From Davidsoniella eucalypti (taxonomy: Eukaryota > Ascomycota > Sordariomycetes > Microascales > Ceratocystidaceae): a stretch of DNA of 64,000 nt. The position numbers and the translations under genes are program-made. Under the pieces are notes generated by a model. It searched no databases, was not told where the DNA came from, and was given only the letters and a program-made list of their open reading frames with translations. Location of the stretch: the NCBI GenBank assembly GCA_004009845.1, contig RMBW01000036.1, forward strand, positions 62,001 to 126,000, written 5' to 3'. Positions 24,410 through 37,121 of this stretch are shown piece after piece (the stretch's first letter is position 1; each line of letters opens with the position of its first letter).

Positions 24410-25885
24410 GAAGACTAATCTGATTTATTTCCAATAGCACGCCGCATCCAAGCCGCACAGGCTAAGAAGGCAATGATCAATGCCAAGCCCACGACCAGCT
24501 CTGGCGACGAGAGTTCCAAATCTGTCAAGCCCAAGTTTAACAAGCCTCAAAGCAAGAACTTAAATGTTATCAAGGAATGGGAACTTCGGGACAGCAAGGA
24601 AAAGAAGAAGTTGAGTTTTGTTGTGTCCGGTAAGTGGCTACTTCAACAAACTACTTTATGGATATCAAACTAACTTGCTCAAGGTCACGTCGATGCCGGA
24701 AAAAGTACTCTCATGGGTCGTCTCCTCCTCGACCTTGGAGTTGTTGATGAATCTCTCGTATCCACCTACCGCCACCAAGCCAACCGGATCGGCAAGGGAT
24801 CCTTTGCTCTTGCCTGGGTCATGGACGAGCGTGAAGAGGAACGCGAGCATGGTGTAACCATTGATGTGGCCACTAGATTCTTCGAGACTGAGAAAACCAG
24901 CTTCACTATCCTCGATGCCCCTGGTCACCGTGATTTCGTTCCCAACATGATTGCCGGTGCCAGTCAGGCAGATTTTGCTATTCTTGTCGTTGACGCCAAC
25001 ACAGGTGCCTTTGAGAAGGGCATCAAAGGCCAAACTTATGAGCACATCCTTTTACTCCGCAGTCTAGGAATTCACCGAATCATCATTGCCGTCAACAAAC
25101 TTGATATGGTTGATTGGTCCAAGGATAGATACGACGAGATTACTCAGCAGGTCTCGGCTTTCCTTCTCAAGCTCAACTTCCTAGAAAAGAATATTCAATT
25201 CGTCCCCATCTCCGGTATCGAGGGCACCAACATCACAAAGCCAAAGCCCGCTGAGCTGACATGGTACGATGGGCCTACTCTTATCGACGCCCTAGACAAC
25301 ACCAAGCCAGCGCAGCGTAATCTAGAATTACCCTTACGCATGATGGTTTCTGAACTTTGGACCACAACTGGAAGCAAGATCAACATCGCCGGCCGCATCG
25401 ATTTCGGAACCACCCAGGTTGGTGACGAGATTATTGTCGCTCCCAGCAACGAAGTTTGCTATGTGCAAGCTATCCAGGTTGGCTTAGAGGCTCGCGAATG
25501 GGCTGTGGCTGGAGAAAATGCTACAATCACTATTGTCGGTCTTGACTCGAGCAACATTCGCTCGGGAGATGTTATCGGTGCCTCCAAATCACCCATTCCT
25601 ACTCGCAACGAATTCACCCTCAAGGCTCTGGCATTCAAGCCTCTCATCCCCACAGCCATCGACGTTCACCGTGGCCGGAAACACTCCGCTGGTGCCATCG
25701 TTGCTCTCGATGCCGTACTCGACAAACTCACTGGCTTCATCACCACGAGCAATCCAACCGTCATCAAGGAAGGATACATTGGTCGGATCCGGGTGAAGCT
25801 TCAGGAGAAAATGACCGTTGATCCCGGCCAGCGCATCATTATTCGCAGCCAAGGCGATACTATTGCCGCTGGCGTCGTTGAGTAG
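23198..25885 (+). CDS. hbs1: Hbs1, eRF3-like ribosome-rescue GTPase
   Basis: Hbs1 with Dom34/Pelota splits stalled ribosomes in no-go and nonstop mRNA decay in the cytoplasm. The HBS1 form is joined from 23198-23621, 24438-24629 and 24684-25885, giving 605 aa, close to the 611 aa of yeast Hbs1. Donors and acceptors are GT-AG and all junctions are phase 1; taac branch sequences precede the last acceptor. Residues 1 to about 140 are the acidic HBS1_N region, followed by a basic linker (ARRIQAAQAKKAM). The translational GTPase has GHVDAGKS (206-213), EHGVTIDVA in switch I, DAPGHRDF (283-290), NKLDM (343-347) and then EF-Tu domains 2 and 3 ending GVVE. Skipping or including the 23694-24383 segment decides between this product and a Ski7-like one. 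If the segment were simply constitutive, the protein would be 859 aa. Confidence 0.9.
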
Positions 25886-28352
25886 TTACTACGTTCGATA
25901 TTTGATTCATGTTTGTTCGCTTCTTTTATTTTCATATTGGCATTGGTTAGAATTGTTTGTTGTTAGAAGGTCGACTTGAAGCTTCTGCTCATCATCTTGT
26001 CTTCCTGGTTCGGGATCTCGGATTCGATTTTTATACCACGGATAAAGGCTGCTATATGGCGTTGATATTACTCATTCCAAATTTAGAAATACACAATTTA
26101 CAAAACTCATAATCAAAATTATTGCATTTATTTGGAAAGACAGCTGTGGCGATGTTGAAACATTGTACATAGTTAGGTAATTAACCTTCCTGATGTTGTG
26201 TCTGCATGAGGCAAGCCTCTACTAGATTCATAATACTTTTCATGGGCCTTCTATATTTGTAGTTCAAGATCAATGATACTACTTGTACATATATATGTCA
26301 GTAATATAATTATTAACCTTGACCATCTCATGTAATCGTATGAGCCGTTAGTTTGTGAACCTTATTTATCATTTTACGTCTTTTTGTGGATCACGTGGAC
26401 CCGACCCTAGTGGATCGTTAGACGTCGAGAAACCTCCCTTTATAATGGGGGTCTGAACTATAAAATATAAAAATATAAATATAAAAAATAATAATAACTT
26501 GTTTCTTCACTGTCCATTTAGCAGCTTGGTAGAGATATAAGGAAAAGATTAGAGTGTTTAGAGTGTGAGGAAGGTGTTCAAGGAGACAACTATTGCGAGG
26601 TCGGCGCTAGGGGATTGGGAAGGGTTCAACAGCATTAAGTTAAGCTTTCTTTATAGCCGCCTTTTTGGTTGTTGAAAAACATAGACGAAGTTTAAAGTGT
26701 TTTTATTGTAAAGGAGCGACTCAGGGAGAGAAGCTATCACAGGCGCAAGTAGACCTTAAGCATTATTCGGCCCTTGTTTGATCAGCCGAGTTAGGGTTAC
26801 ATTGAGCTCAGGGCCACCCTCTATCTCCTAAATGTGGGGCGGTAGCTCATAGCTTCCCGGTTTTTGATGGAGGGGTCAGTGGAGAACATTCTAGAAAATG
26901 ATTACTGAAAATAGGTTGTAGCAAGGATCAAAAAAGAGGACACATATTGAATTGAACGATCGTCAACAGATATGAATGGGGCTGGTCATTGTTTATGACT
27001 AAGAATAGTATTAGTAAGAGGGCTATTAGTGCCATGATGCAGGGAAGAAGGAGAAATATAGTAATACACTATCAGTCTCGTGGTAGCGATAGTTGATTTA
27101 TGGTCGAAACATTGGCAAGGTGGCATCTTTGGCTCCCCAGCATGGCGGTTTTTTATAACACACTATTTATACGTAGTAAAACAGAAGTATGGATGATACC
27201 AAAATCCTTGTAGATTACCCATGACCATGTTTGTGTTCATACAAGTCTCGCTCATGCAAACTAGTGAATTTAGAAGAGTCTATATTCGCATTATATTTTA
27301 AGGATACGGCCTCATATTGGTTGTGTAAACATGACCAAAATTTCAAGTCAATACTATCAATACTATGCAATAATAATGTAGAGACAGCTAGAATATTCTC
27401 TAGCTAGCTGGAAGGGCGGCCAGGTGACGCAGCCTTGAGGAGTTTATGGTTAACAAGGTATCGGAGCACAGGTGTTTTACCTCATGGGTCTGATCCTGCA
27501 GATTGGCAAGCGGTTGGCTATGCAATTGGATGGCTAACATAAAGTGAAGCTAACACAGCGACCTGCCTGGCGAATGCCTGTTCACATGGAGTCCGTGATA
27601 GTTGGTCTTTTGAGATGGCAATGGGGAGGCAATAGCATTGACCACCAACTTGGCCTTGGATCTGAAGGGGGCGGCGCTGCTACAGGAGAGGTGTAGTTGT
27701 CTTCTTAAGCCGCAAATCAGGTATTCGTGCTTCTTATAATAGTATCCTTAGATGACAGTCTGTCCATGAGGTTGAGTTGCGACTGCAAGGGACGGTAGCT
27801 TGTGGCGCTAACTACTATACATACACCAGGGTCCAGCATTGATACCATGCGTCGGGCGTGTGGCTGAATAGAAGCTGGTGAAAATAGTGGAGGCTGCAGC
27901 CTCACCAAGCACTGCACACACGCCCCACTAGATAGCCGGGAGCACACCTTGACCCACTCCCCTCTGGCTAAATCCCGTCAACTGGAAATGTGGCCTTTAG
28001 ATGCTCTTCAGGACACCTTCGACTTTACTGGGTCCGGCCTACTGGCAATACGCAAACTGGGCTTCTGAGAAGATCTCGATCGCATTTAAATCTGGCCGTC
28101 TGCTTCTTCTCTTTATTTTCTCTCTCCATCAATCCCTTCTTTTCCTTATTTTTTCTTTCTTCTTTCATCATCTACCATTAGCGTCCCGGCCGCTGATTTG
28201 AAAGAACAAAACACCAGAGCATTCATCACCATAGTCCGGTGCTGCTCTCGATCCTTGACCAACCACAAGCCAGAAGTGAAGCTGGTCTTTGAGTCTTCTA
28301 TCTATACTCTAACACATACATACATCTAAACCACCACTTTCACAACTTCGCG
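25886..28352. other. Intergenic region HBS1-KAR2
   Basis: No gene is seen. It contains the HBS1 3' region, the second copy of the LTR-like repeat (26389-26743), AT-rich DNA, and from about 28.08 kb a C/T-rich stretch that is probably the KAR2 leader. I looked for a CAGCGTG-type unfolded-protein-response element and found no convincing one. Confidence 0.6.
26389..26743. repeat. LTR-like dispersed repeat, copy 2
   Basis: Bases 26389-26433 and 26713-26743 match the two blocks at 9541-9585 and 9613-9642 in the same order and orientation. The roughly 280 bp between them has no counterpart in the other copy. It includes a run of ATAAA-like sequence after ataatgggggtctgaact, which might be a promoter region of an LTR. 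No retrotransposon protein is encoded nearby. Confidence 0.5.
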
Positions 28353-29157
28353 ATGGCGAGATCAAGATCTACGCTCGCAATTGCCTTTGGCCTTCTGGCC
28401 TGGGCATGCCTTCTCTTTTCGCCGCTGGCTTTCGTTCAGTCCGTCAGAGCGGATGATGTAGAGGTAAGCTCAAACTGTTCCCCGCCTGAGGTTTCCTCCG
28501 ATCAGGATGCCAATAGTCAACCCGGCTTGTCCTAAATCACAGCCATGCTAACTTTGTCTTTTCCTACAGAGCTACGGCACCGTCATCGGTATCGATCTGG
28601 GTACTACCTACAGCTGTGTCGGTGTGATGCAGAAGGGAAAGGTTGAGATTCTTGTCAACGACCAGGGTATGTTATGCCGGCACTCCCCCGCAATAGTTGC
28701 CACTCTGCCAGTTCATTTCTAACAGTCATTCACTTACTAGGTAACCGTATCACTCCTTCGTACGTCGCCTTCACTGAGGAGGAGCGTCTCGTTGGTGACG
28801 CCGCCAAGAACCAGGCTCCTGCCAACCCCATCAACACTGTCTTCGATATCAAGCGTCTTATTGGTCGCAAGTTCAACGAGAAGGAGCTTCAGGCTGATAT
28901 CAAGCACTTCCCTTACAAGGTTACCAACAAGGATGGCAAGCCTTTCGTTAAGGTTGACTTCAAGGGTGACACCAAAACCTTCTCTCCTGAGGAGATCTCT
29001 GCCATGATTCTGGGCAAGATGAAGGAGGTCGCCGAGTCTTACCTGGGCAAGACCGTCACTCATGCCGTTGTCACAGTCCCTGCCTACTTCAACGACGCTC
29101 AGCGTCAGGCTACCAAGGATGCTGGTGTTATCGCTGGTCTGAACATCCTCCGTATTG

Positions 29158-29198
<41 letters not shown>

Positions 29199-30654
29199 AA
29201 GACCGACGCTGGTGAGCGTCAGATCATTGTCTACGATCTTGGTGGTGGTACCTTCGATGTTTCTCTGCTGTCCATTGAGAGCGGTGTCTTTGAGGTTCTG
29301 GCTACTGCTGGTGACACTCACCTGGGTGGTGAAGATTTCGATCAGCGCGTCATCAACCACTTCGCCAAGACCTTCAACAAGAAGAATACTGTCGATGTCA
29401 CCAAGGACCCCAAGGCCATGGGTAAGCTCAAGCGTGAGGCCGAGAAGGCCAAGCGTACTCTGTCTTCCCAGATGTCTACCCGTATCGAGATCGAGTCTTT
29501 CTTCAACGGTGTTGATTTCTCTGAGACTCTTACCCGCGCCAAGTTTGAGGAGCTAAACATAGATCTCTTCAAGAAGACCCTGAAGCCTGTCCAGCAGGTT
29601 CTTGATGATGCCAAGGTCAAGCGTAACGAGATTGACGACATTGTCCTTGTTGGTGGTTCTACCCGTATCCCCAAGGTCCAGGCCCTGATTGAGGAGTACT
29701 TCTCCGGCAAGAAGGCCTCCAAGGGTATCAACCCTGACGAGGCTGTTGCTTTCGGTGCTGCCGTTCAGGCCGGTGTTCTGTCCAACGAGGAGGGTACTGA
29801 GGATATTGTTCTCATGGATGTCAACCCTCTGACCCTGGGTATTGAGACTACTGGTGGTGTCATGACCAAGCTAATTGGCCGCAACAGTATGTTAATTTTC
29901 TATATGATAATTGTAATGTTCCAAACTAACACACAATAGCTGCTATTCCTACTCGCAAGTCACAGATCTTCTCGACTGCCGCTGATAACCAGCCTGTTGT
30001 TCTTATCCAGGTCTTCGAGGGCGAGCGCCCCATGACCAAGGACAACAACAACCTGGGCAAGTTCGAGCTGACTGGCATTCCCCCTGCTCCTCGTGGTGTT
30101 CCCCAGATTGAGGTTTCCTTCGATCTGGATGCCAACGGTAAGTTTTTCTACAAATACACACTCCTAGTAATTTTACCGAGCATGGCATTAATGTGTTTCT
30201 CTCTACAGGTATTCTGAAGGTCTCTGCTCACGACAAGGGCACTGGCAAGTCCGAGTCCATTACCATCACCAACGACAAAGGCCGTCTTACCCAAGAGGAG
30301 ATCGACCGTATGGTTGAGGAGGCCGAGAAGTACGCTGAGGAGGACAAGGCCCTCAAGGAGAAGGTTGAGGCCCGTAACTCTCTTGAGAACTACGCCTTCA
30401 ACCTCAAGAGCCAGGTCGCGGATGAGGAGGGTCTTGGTGGCAAGCTCGATGATGAGGACAAGGAGACTCTCACTGACGCTATCAAGGAGGCCATCGAATG
30501 GATGGAGGAGAACGCCGCCACCGCCGAGACCGAGGAGTTCGAGGAGCAGCGTGAGAAGCTGTCCAACGCTGCCTACCCCATCACTTCCAAGATGTACGGC
30601 AACGCTGGTGGCGCTGGCGCTGATGACGATGTTCCCACCCACGACGAGCTGTAA
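28353..30654 (+). CDS. kar2: BiP/Kar2, ER-lumenal Hsp70
   Basis: This is the ER Hsp70 that drives translocation through Sec61, folds secretory proteins and represses the unfolded-protein sensor Ire1. Five exons (28353-28463, 28570-28666, 28741-29886, 29940-30137, 30209-30654) give 665 aa, the normal size. A signal peptide spans about residues 1-33 (hydrophobic [18 protein letters not shown]). The nucleotide-binding domain shows DLGTTYS (46-52), [21 protein letters not shown] and [10 protein letters not shown]. The substrate domain follows with the linker [14 protein letters not shown]. The protein ends HDEL, the ER retrieval signal, which separates it from cytosolic and mitochondrial Hsp70s. 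Introns are GT-AG in phases 0, 1, 1 and 1, with actaac before the acceptor at 29939. Codon use is strongly biased (AAG, GGT, CTG), as in highly expressed genes. Confidence 0.97.
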
Positions 30655-33395
30655 GCAGTTCACATGGGCTTTTTTATGGCTAAAACGTCTGTCACAGACG
30701 GCTAAAGCCCTCTTCGCAATACCCATTGACTCGTAAGAGAGCATTCTTTTCAAAGGAATAACACATATCAAGTAAAATTGGAAGTTTATCCAACCCAAAA
30801 AAAGAGGATAATTGTTCCAACTTCATGTAAATATATTGTTCAGTGTCATGCAATCAAATATGGTCTTTTCTTTTAGTAAATCATGCGTATTCCATTACCC
30901 TTCTATTACACTCTACTATTGAAGTACCTTAACTTGGTGATACTTACGTATACCCCAGATATCTCATATCAACCTGTATGTCTTCTACGCGACTTCGGGT
31001 GATCTATTTTGAAGAGGTACAATTGGAGACTACGACATAACGTCAGCCATACAGACAGATGTCATGTTTGAAAGACATAAAAAGAGGCCCGCAAGTCATT
31101 CGTATTAGTAAGCAGTAAGCTTTCGATATGTGGCCTTTTCGATATTATAGACTAAAATTACAACTAGTGGTACAATGCATGGATTAGTATAGAAATTAGT
31201 AGCTACAGGATATATGGCAAGGATTTAGCTACTGTTAATCCGGATAGTTATGGTAATCATAAAAGTTGTAATGCAGATAAGTTCATCCGGTGTGTCCAAG
31301 TTTCGCCGGGCTCAGCCAGTAATATCAAGTTGCGGTACTTAACAAGTGGAATGTCCACTCATGAAGACAACAAAGACAGACAAATGAGAAGAAGCAGCTT
31401 ATTCAAGACTATCTGTTGCTCACTTGTGTTTTCTACATATCTTCTACCTATATCTGTATGTAATACTCATCACATTTCAGGGGTAATCTCCCGCAAATTC
31501 GGTGGCCTGTTAATTCATCGCTATTGCTGCAGGTTCTGATGCAGTTGTCATATTATCAATATGATTCCAACCAACCATTGGAGGCTCATGTTCTATCATT
31601 CTATTACTGGGATTGGCTGGCTATCCAAGACAAAAGAAAAAAAGCAAGCACATATTCATATAATATGTAGTAGAGAGAAGTAAGGTACGAATGAGCAAAT
31701 TCCGGCTCGGATACGGGCTAATTCAGCATATTGTCAGACGAGAATGAAGTTCTGAGTGATCAGGTCAGGTTCGAGACCTAGCTCCTTAGTATTTGCTTGG
31801 ATCTTTACGTACAAGAAGAGCAAAGCTCTTTGGGCAACATTTCAGAAACGGTGTGAGCTTCAGCTGGAATCACGATGTATAAATGCACAGAAAAGAGATG
31901 CGGCAACAAAGTCCTGACTATGTACAACTACAAGCAAATATCGTATACGAAGAAGCGCAGCTCATTGTTTCCATCTCGTTTCAGCGCATTCGTTTCGTGT
32001 CTGGGCGCATTGCTTTGGTTTATTTGGAGTCTTTATCAGTTAAAAAATAGAAAGACATTCTGTCGGATGAGACGAGCCGCGATTTGATTATTTGAATGTT
32101 TGATAGGGGCATCGTCTTCCGATCCAACTAGTTGCTCCGAGCGAAAGTAAGCCGAGAAGGAGTATCAAAGAAAAATGATGGTGTTGTTGATCCGCCAATT
32201 TGACTGGTAATTGGCGCAATTCCAAAAGTTAGTTACCAATTACTTGTTGCTGTGGCCTGTTTATGGTCTATTCCGGTGGTGGCACATTCTTCCACATGTA
32301 CTTTATTCTGTTGTCCTTGCGCGTCGAGCTAACTAGCTTCTACCGTCGTCCGCTATATCAGTGACGGAAGAATTGGGACTCTTTGCACAAAAAGCCAACA
32401 TCGCAAGATAATAGTGCTCGGCGATCAAAAACAACAACAACAAAGAAGACAACAATCAGAAAAGCAGCTTCCTTCCGCGGTCTGTGATTCCTTCTTTGCC
32501 CGGCAACAATAGCAAGCCAGATAAATAACAGCTATCGCGCTGGTCTTGGATTTTAGGCGGAGTGAATTTGCTCTACTAATAGCTGCTTTAGTGGGCCCAC
32601 AGCACCGGGAACCGCTAGCAAGTAGAAGCTCTTAGAAGGTCATGTCACCTGAACAAGGCCGCGCTTCGGCCTTTAGTTCCACCCTTTTTCTGGGCAATTT
32701 TTTTCTGGGCAGCACAAGAAAAGCGGCTACGTCGCCTCTTTGAATTATAGAACGTCCTGAAGTAGTGTCCTTTTTTGCCTTCGAAAGTCCTATAATTCTA
32801 CCTTCTCCCTTCAATTCATAAACCTTCCTTTCCTCTTCCTCCAACGTCCTCTTCTCTAGTTGTTGAAGCAGCCGATTCTTAAGACGAACGAAAAGCCGTC
32901 CGCCCGCGCCTCGCAAGACTCAATTCGACCGTGCGCTCAGTCTTCCATTTCAAATTCCATCGTTCTATTTTGATTTGAGAAGTCTGTTTCCCTTCGCTGT
33001 CCTTTATTACCCATCCTCCTTTTTTTCCCGCCTCTACTACTATCGTGCCGAGATTCATTCAATTGATTTCTTGACACGCCTTTTATACTTTTTCTCTCTT
33101 CTGCATCTCCCACGCAAGCTTCAATTGACTTTCGATCCCCGTCAACAAAGCTTGCCTCACATCTTCGGCTGGCCGTTGCTGATCTGCTTCCATCCAACCC
33201 TGCGTCCTTCAACTTTGTCGTTTTCTTTCTTCTTCTCTTGGTAGTCCCGCCCGCCATTCCGCATCGCCTGTTCTCTGCCGTCGCTGTCTCCCCCTTTGCA
33301 TACTTTGCTATTGCGGTCTTGACACGCATCCTCCTCTCTAGGCCACTGTGGCCTCAACTTCCCTCGCGATATCGATACCGGTTTATACGCTCACC
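30655..33395. other. Intergenic region downstream of KAR2
   Basis: I see no gene. The first 2 kb is AT-leaning spacer without recognisable repeats. From about 32.7 kb the plus strand becomes strongly C/T-rich and leads into the start codon at 33396, so it is probably promoter and 5' leader of the next gene. Confidence 0.65.
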
Positions 33396-34595
33396 ATGTC
33401 TTCGACTACTTCACCCACGTTCCCCTTTATCTCCTACACAGTTATCTCCTACACATTAATCATTGTAGCTGGCGTTGTAGCGGTGCATTACTATACCTCT
33501 GCTAAAGCTTCTGCCTCCGTGTCCGTCAAGGCCGTTACTACCGCTGAAGCTCCCAAGCCCACCAAGGCCAAGAAACAGCGTAGCAAGGCCTTCAAGGCGG
33601 CAGTCTCTTCGTCTGTCGACGTTGCCCCCAAGCCCGTCAAGGCCGCTAATTCCAGCTTTGCCAACGATGAGCTCAACAATGCCGAGTTCGCTCGCCAGAT
33701 GAGCGGCTTGAAGGAAGGTTCTACTCTGGTTCCCAAGAAGTCTGCCAACCAGAAGAAGAAGGCCAAGTCCGTCAAGCAGTCCAAGGCTGCCAAGGCCGCC
33801 AAGGAATCCGACTTTGATGATGAGAACACCGCTCCTTCTACTAGCACTGGCAGAGATGTTGAAGAGTCTCCCGCTACCTCCCCTGAGCTGAAGCCCACCG
33901 ATTCTACTGGTGTCTCTGATATGCTCGAGCAGACCTCCACCGGCCCCTCCGTTATTCGCCTGACTGATACTGAGAAGGTTAAGGCCAAGCCCGCCAAGGC
34001 AAAGAAGGCTGAGGTTGTTGTTGAGACCAAGAAGCAGCGCCAGAACAAGAAGAAGGCCGAGGCTGATAAGGCTGTTCGTGCCGAGGCCGAGAAGACGCGT
34101 CTGGCTCTTCTGGAGGGGCAGCGCCGTACTGCCCGAATCGCCGAGGGTCGCCCTGCCAAGGATGGTTCCCAGTCCGTCGCCCAGCAGAATTCCTGGTCCG
34201 AGAAGGCTACCACCGACGCCACTCCTATTGCTGTTCTGGATACCTTCGATGCTCCCAAGGCCGCTGCCGCTCCTGTTGCCCCCAAGGTTGTCCCCGCTAC
34301 CGTTCCCGTCTCCGTTCTCTCGGAGGAGGAGCAGATTGCCCTTGCTAAGCAGGAGTCCGAGGAGTGGAGCACCGTCAAGTCTAAGCCTAAGAAGTCCAAG
34401 AAGGCCGCTGTTACTGTCGATGAGGTCAAGCCTGAGCTAGCTGTCGAGGCCAAGTCTACTATCGCTCCCGTTGCCGCTCCTATTTCCGCCGCCAAGACTG
34501 CTGCTCCCAGCAAGCCTGCTTTCGAGCCTATCGGCTCGTTCATTCCCATCTCCCCCTCGGAGATTGGTCCCAACGAGGTCGAGTGGGATGTATAA
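33396..34595 (+). CDS. Lys/Ala-rich protein with N-terminal membrane anchor
   Basis: This is a single exon of 399 aa. The ATG at 33396 sits in a good fungal context (tcaccATG); the frame is open further upstream but has no ATG there. Residues 11-31 (FISYTVISYTLIIVAGVVAV) form one hydrophobic segment. The rest is low-complexity, rich in Lys, Ala, Glu, Ser and Pro, with repeated KKA/AKKA motifs and likely helical charged stretches (QRQNKKKAEADKAVRAEAEK). Near the end are EEWSTVKSKPKK and a hydrophobic tail, FEPIGSFIPISPSEIG, then NEVEWDV. I do not recognise a named family. The layout, a short lumenal N terminus and a large basic cytosolic part, suggests an ER membrane protein that might contact ribosomes or RNA; that is inference. 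Codon use is highly biased, suggesting strong expression. Confidence 0.8.
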   Translation: MSSTTSPTFPFISYTVISYTLIIVAGVVAVHYYTSAKASASVSVKAVTTAEAPKPTKAKKQRSKAFKAAVSSSVDVAPKPVKAANSSFANDELNNAEFARQMSGLKEGSTLVPKKSANQKKKAKSVKQSKAAKAAKESDFDDENTAPSTSTGRDVEESPATSPELKPTDSTGVSDMLEQTSTGPSVIRLTDTEKVKAKPAKAKKAEVVVETKKQRQNKKKAEADKAVRAEAEKTRLALLEGQRRTARIAEGRPAKDGSQSVAQQNSWSEKATTDATPIAVLDTFDAPKAAAAPVAPKVVPATVPVSVLSEEEQIALAKQESEEWSTVKSKPKKSKKAAVTVDEVKPELAVEAKSTIAPVAAPISAAKTAAPSKPAFEPIGSFIPISPSEIGPNEVEWDV

Positions 34596-36774
34596 TTAAA
34601 AATAACATCCTCTCTTTTCTCAAGGTCTTCTTGATACACTATAAAAGAAGACGTGAAGCATGTTTCTCTTCACTTCCATCTCATTGACAGGTGACATTGT
34701 CAAATGAGATCTTACCTCTTGTCTTTTCACCAAGACTACTTCGGGACAATGATAGATTTGGAAGGTGTTGGTAAAATATACCTTTCTGGGAAGTTTTCAT
34801 TGGTTTATTAAGTGTTTTCGTTTGCGTTTGTTATTTCTATATTATTCCGTTTGATTTTCTTCATCGTGTCTTTATTATCCCTTTTCTTTGTTGTAAACTT
34901 GACGTCGCTACTCTTGTTATATATGTATCATCTCGTTTCTTGACGATACAATCAGCGAGATAGTTGACATGATAGATGCAGTTTCTTAGGCCAAGTCGTC
35001 ACATTGTATCTAACAGTGTTATTCCTATTGTGCCCTTCATCCACATCATACACTTATATCCATACTCAATTCCATCCTCTTTCATACAACTTCCTCTACC
35101 CTTTTAGATCCGTATCGTTTCGTTTTTTTTCCTCTTAATTGTCTCTTTCTCGTCTTTTTGGAACATCATCAATGCGGTCATGGGATCATGTCTAGCGTTT
35201 TTTGTTTAGTTTTGTCACTACATCAAATTAACACCAAAAAAATTATATATAAATTATTCAAATCCAATCATGTGTGCAAGTGAAACCAGCAAAGTGCTAT
35301 CGCCATGAAAAAAACTATCATAAGTTCTGTAGTCACTCGACTTATAACGTCCCATGTTACACATGTAATCAAGTGCGGATAAATACATGCATGCAACATC
35401 AGCAATGTTAGCCAATCACTGTGACTCGCTTCATCATTCCATGTAAGCTGTTGGGAGGCCTATATCTACTCATTTGATAATGAAAAGGTGAAATGGAAGT
35501 GGAAAGTGGGCCATTGGTAGAGGCTACAAGAAATGCTGCTGATATATGGATTATGAAAGCCACAACACATGTGCTATATAAGCTTGAAATGACATTCTAT
35601 ATTGCATTTCCGATGTAAACGTATATAACTATTGTACAAATCAACAAATCCCCTCAAAGTAACTCTATATTCATTCTGGTATAGATATGAATAAAGCTAA
35701 TGCCTGGGGTATTATATTGAATGATGGCGATAGAAAGTTATGTAATCCACGGCAGATTTGTGGCTGTGACTGTTATATCTGCATGATGATATAATATAAT
35801 ATGATTACTACCAGGCGTACACTACCATTTAGAACTACTTGTCAATTTACTCTGACATTACATGTACGAAAGAAGCCCCGCTTGTAGAGAGAGCCGCCAA
35901 ACAATTTCAATTCAATATGTTGCCCGAGAGTGCCGTGCTAATATTACATGATTGTTGTATGATATTATCCTTCAAAAGGGCTACATGAACATTGAAGATG
36001 TACTTTTTCCCCCTCCTTCCCCTATACTAATTCATTTTTTTTCCATCTTCCTAACTTTCACGAGGGTATATCGTATGTAAGGGGGAAGAAAAAGCCACCT
36101 ATAGTAAAAGTGTACATAGATATGTACACAGAATATGCACGCAAGTAGCAATGGGGTTTCAATATTCATGACACAATCAATGTAAGGTGAGCCAGAAGCC
36201 TATGGTATAATGAGTCACTATCTAAACTGATACACCAGGAGTCTGCACTACTACGAAATATGATATGTGTTGGTATCTACGTATTCATATAGCACTCCAA
36301 AGAAATTTCTTCCTTACATTCAAGTCTACACATGCACCTATCTGTATGTACATTTGCAAGGGACAATTATATGCAGCCCTCATGTAGCAAAAATATCGTA
36401 TCACATGTATTTGTTACGCATCGATGAAAAGAAGGTGAAGAAGACCAGCTGGTAATGAAACAACAATGTCTGAGAGGAATCATATCTTGCGACGACGTCA
36501 AGTTCTTGAATCATGAAGTTTCGTTTTACGTTCTAGTTCTGTTACAGATGAACTCTTAGCGGGTTATGATCAATCTTATAGACATATTCCTTTGGTTGAT
36601 ACTGTGTGAAATAGTCGTATGCTCTCTAACAGGCTAACTTGGTGATTTTGTACTTCAGCACCGTATATTGGTACTTCGGCACAAATAACAGGGGATCTTC
36701 AAAAAAGGTACTTAGCCTACAAAAAATTAAGTACTCTTCACTTAATCTTTAAAGACTGCCAGCTGGTAGAATAC

Positions 36775-36829
36775 TTTGTTCTTTTCTTTCTTCATTAATC
36801 TCATGGAGCTCTGGAACTATGAAGATGTA
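36775..36829 (-). mobile_element. Short retroposon-like sequence (copy 3, no clear TSD)
   Basis: On the minus strand it reads ttacatcttcatag, then a diverged centre, then gctccatgagattaatgaa and a purine-rich tail. It sits just inside the left arm of the inverted-repeat element. No flanking duplication could be recognised, so it may be older or part of the surrounding repeat. Confidence 0.55.
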
Positions 36830-37121
36830 AGCGTACATTCTGAATTTTATATATAAGCTAAAAATATAATTTGCAATGCTAAAGCTCCTGTTCATTGCCT
36901 ATAAAAACATACGTGTGTATACCACAGCTTCCATAATGTATTTGACGCCCACAGAAAAGATGTAAAAATGTAACTAAAACCTCCCAAAAGACAAACCCAG
37001 AACATAGACAGTAGTCTTCCGCTGCTAAAGCCAGAGCATCAGCTGCCTATAACCAGATCAATGGCCCTATCATCATGTTGAAGATATCAACATCGGACTC
37101 AGCCAGAGAGCAGCACCATAC

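Noticed and set aside
28737..29360. 207-codon frame antisense to KAR2 (also 30148-30798 -)
   Set aside because: Long antisense frames opposite Hsp70 genes are a known by-product of biased codon use; no separate support.
31769..31779. B-box-like ggttcgagacc, possible tRNA (+)
   Set aside because: The T stem has mismatches and no matching acceptor stem or anticodon arm could be placed upstream.
33491..34639. 382-codon frame antisense to the Lys/Ala-rich gene
   Set aside because: Mirror of strong AAG/GCC codon bias; the product is low-complexity and the plus strand has the good start context.
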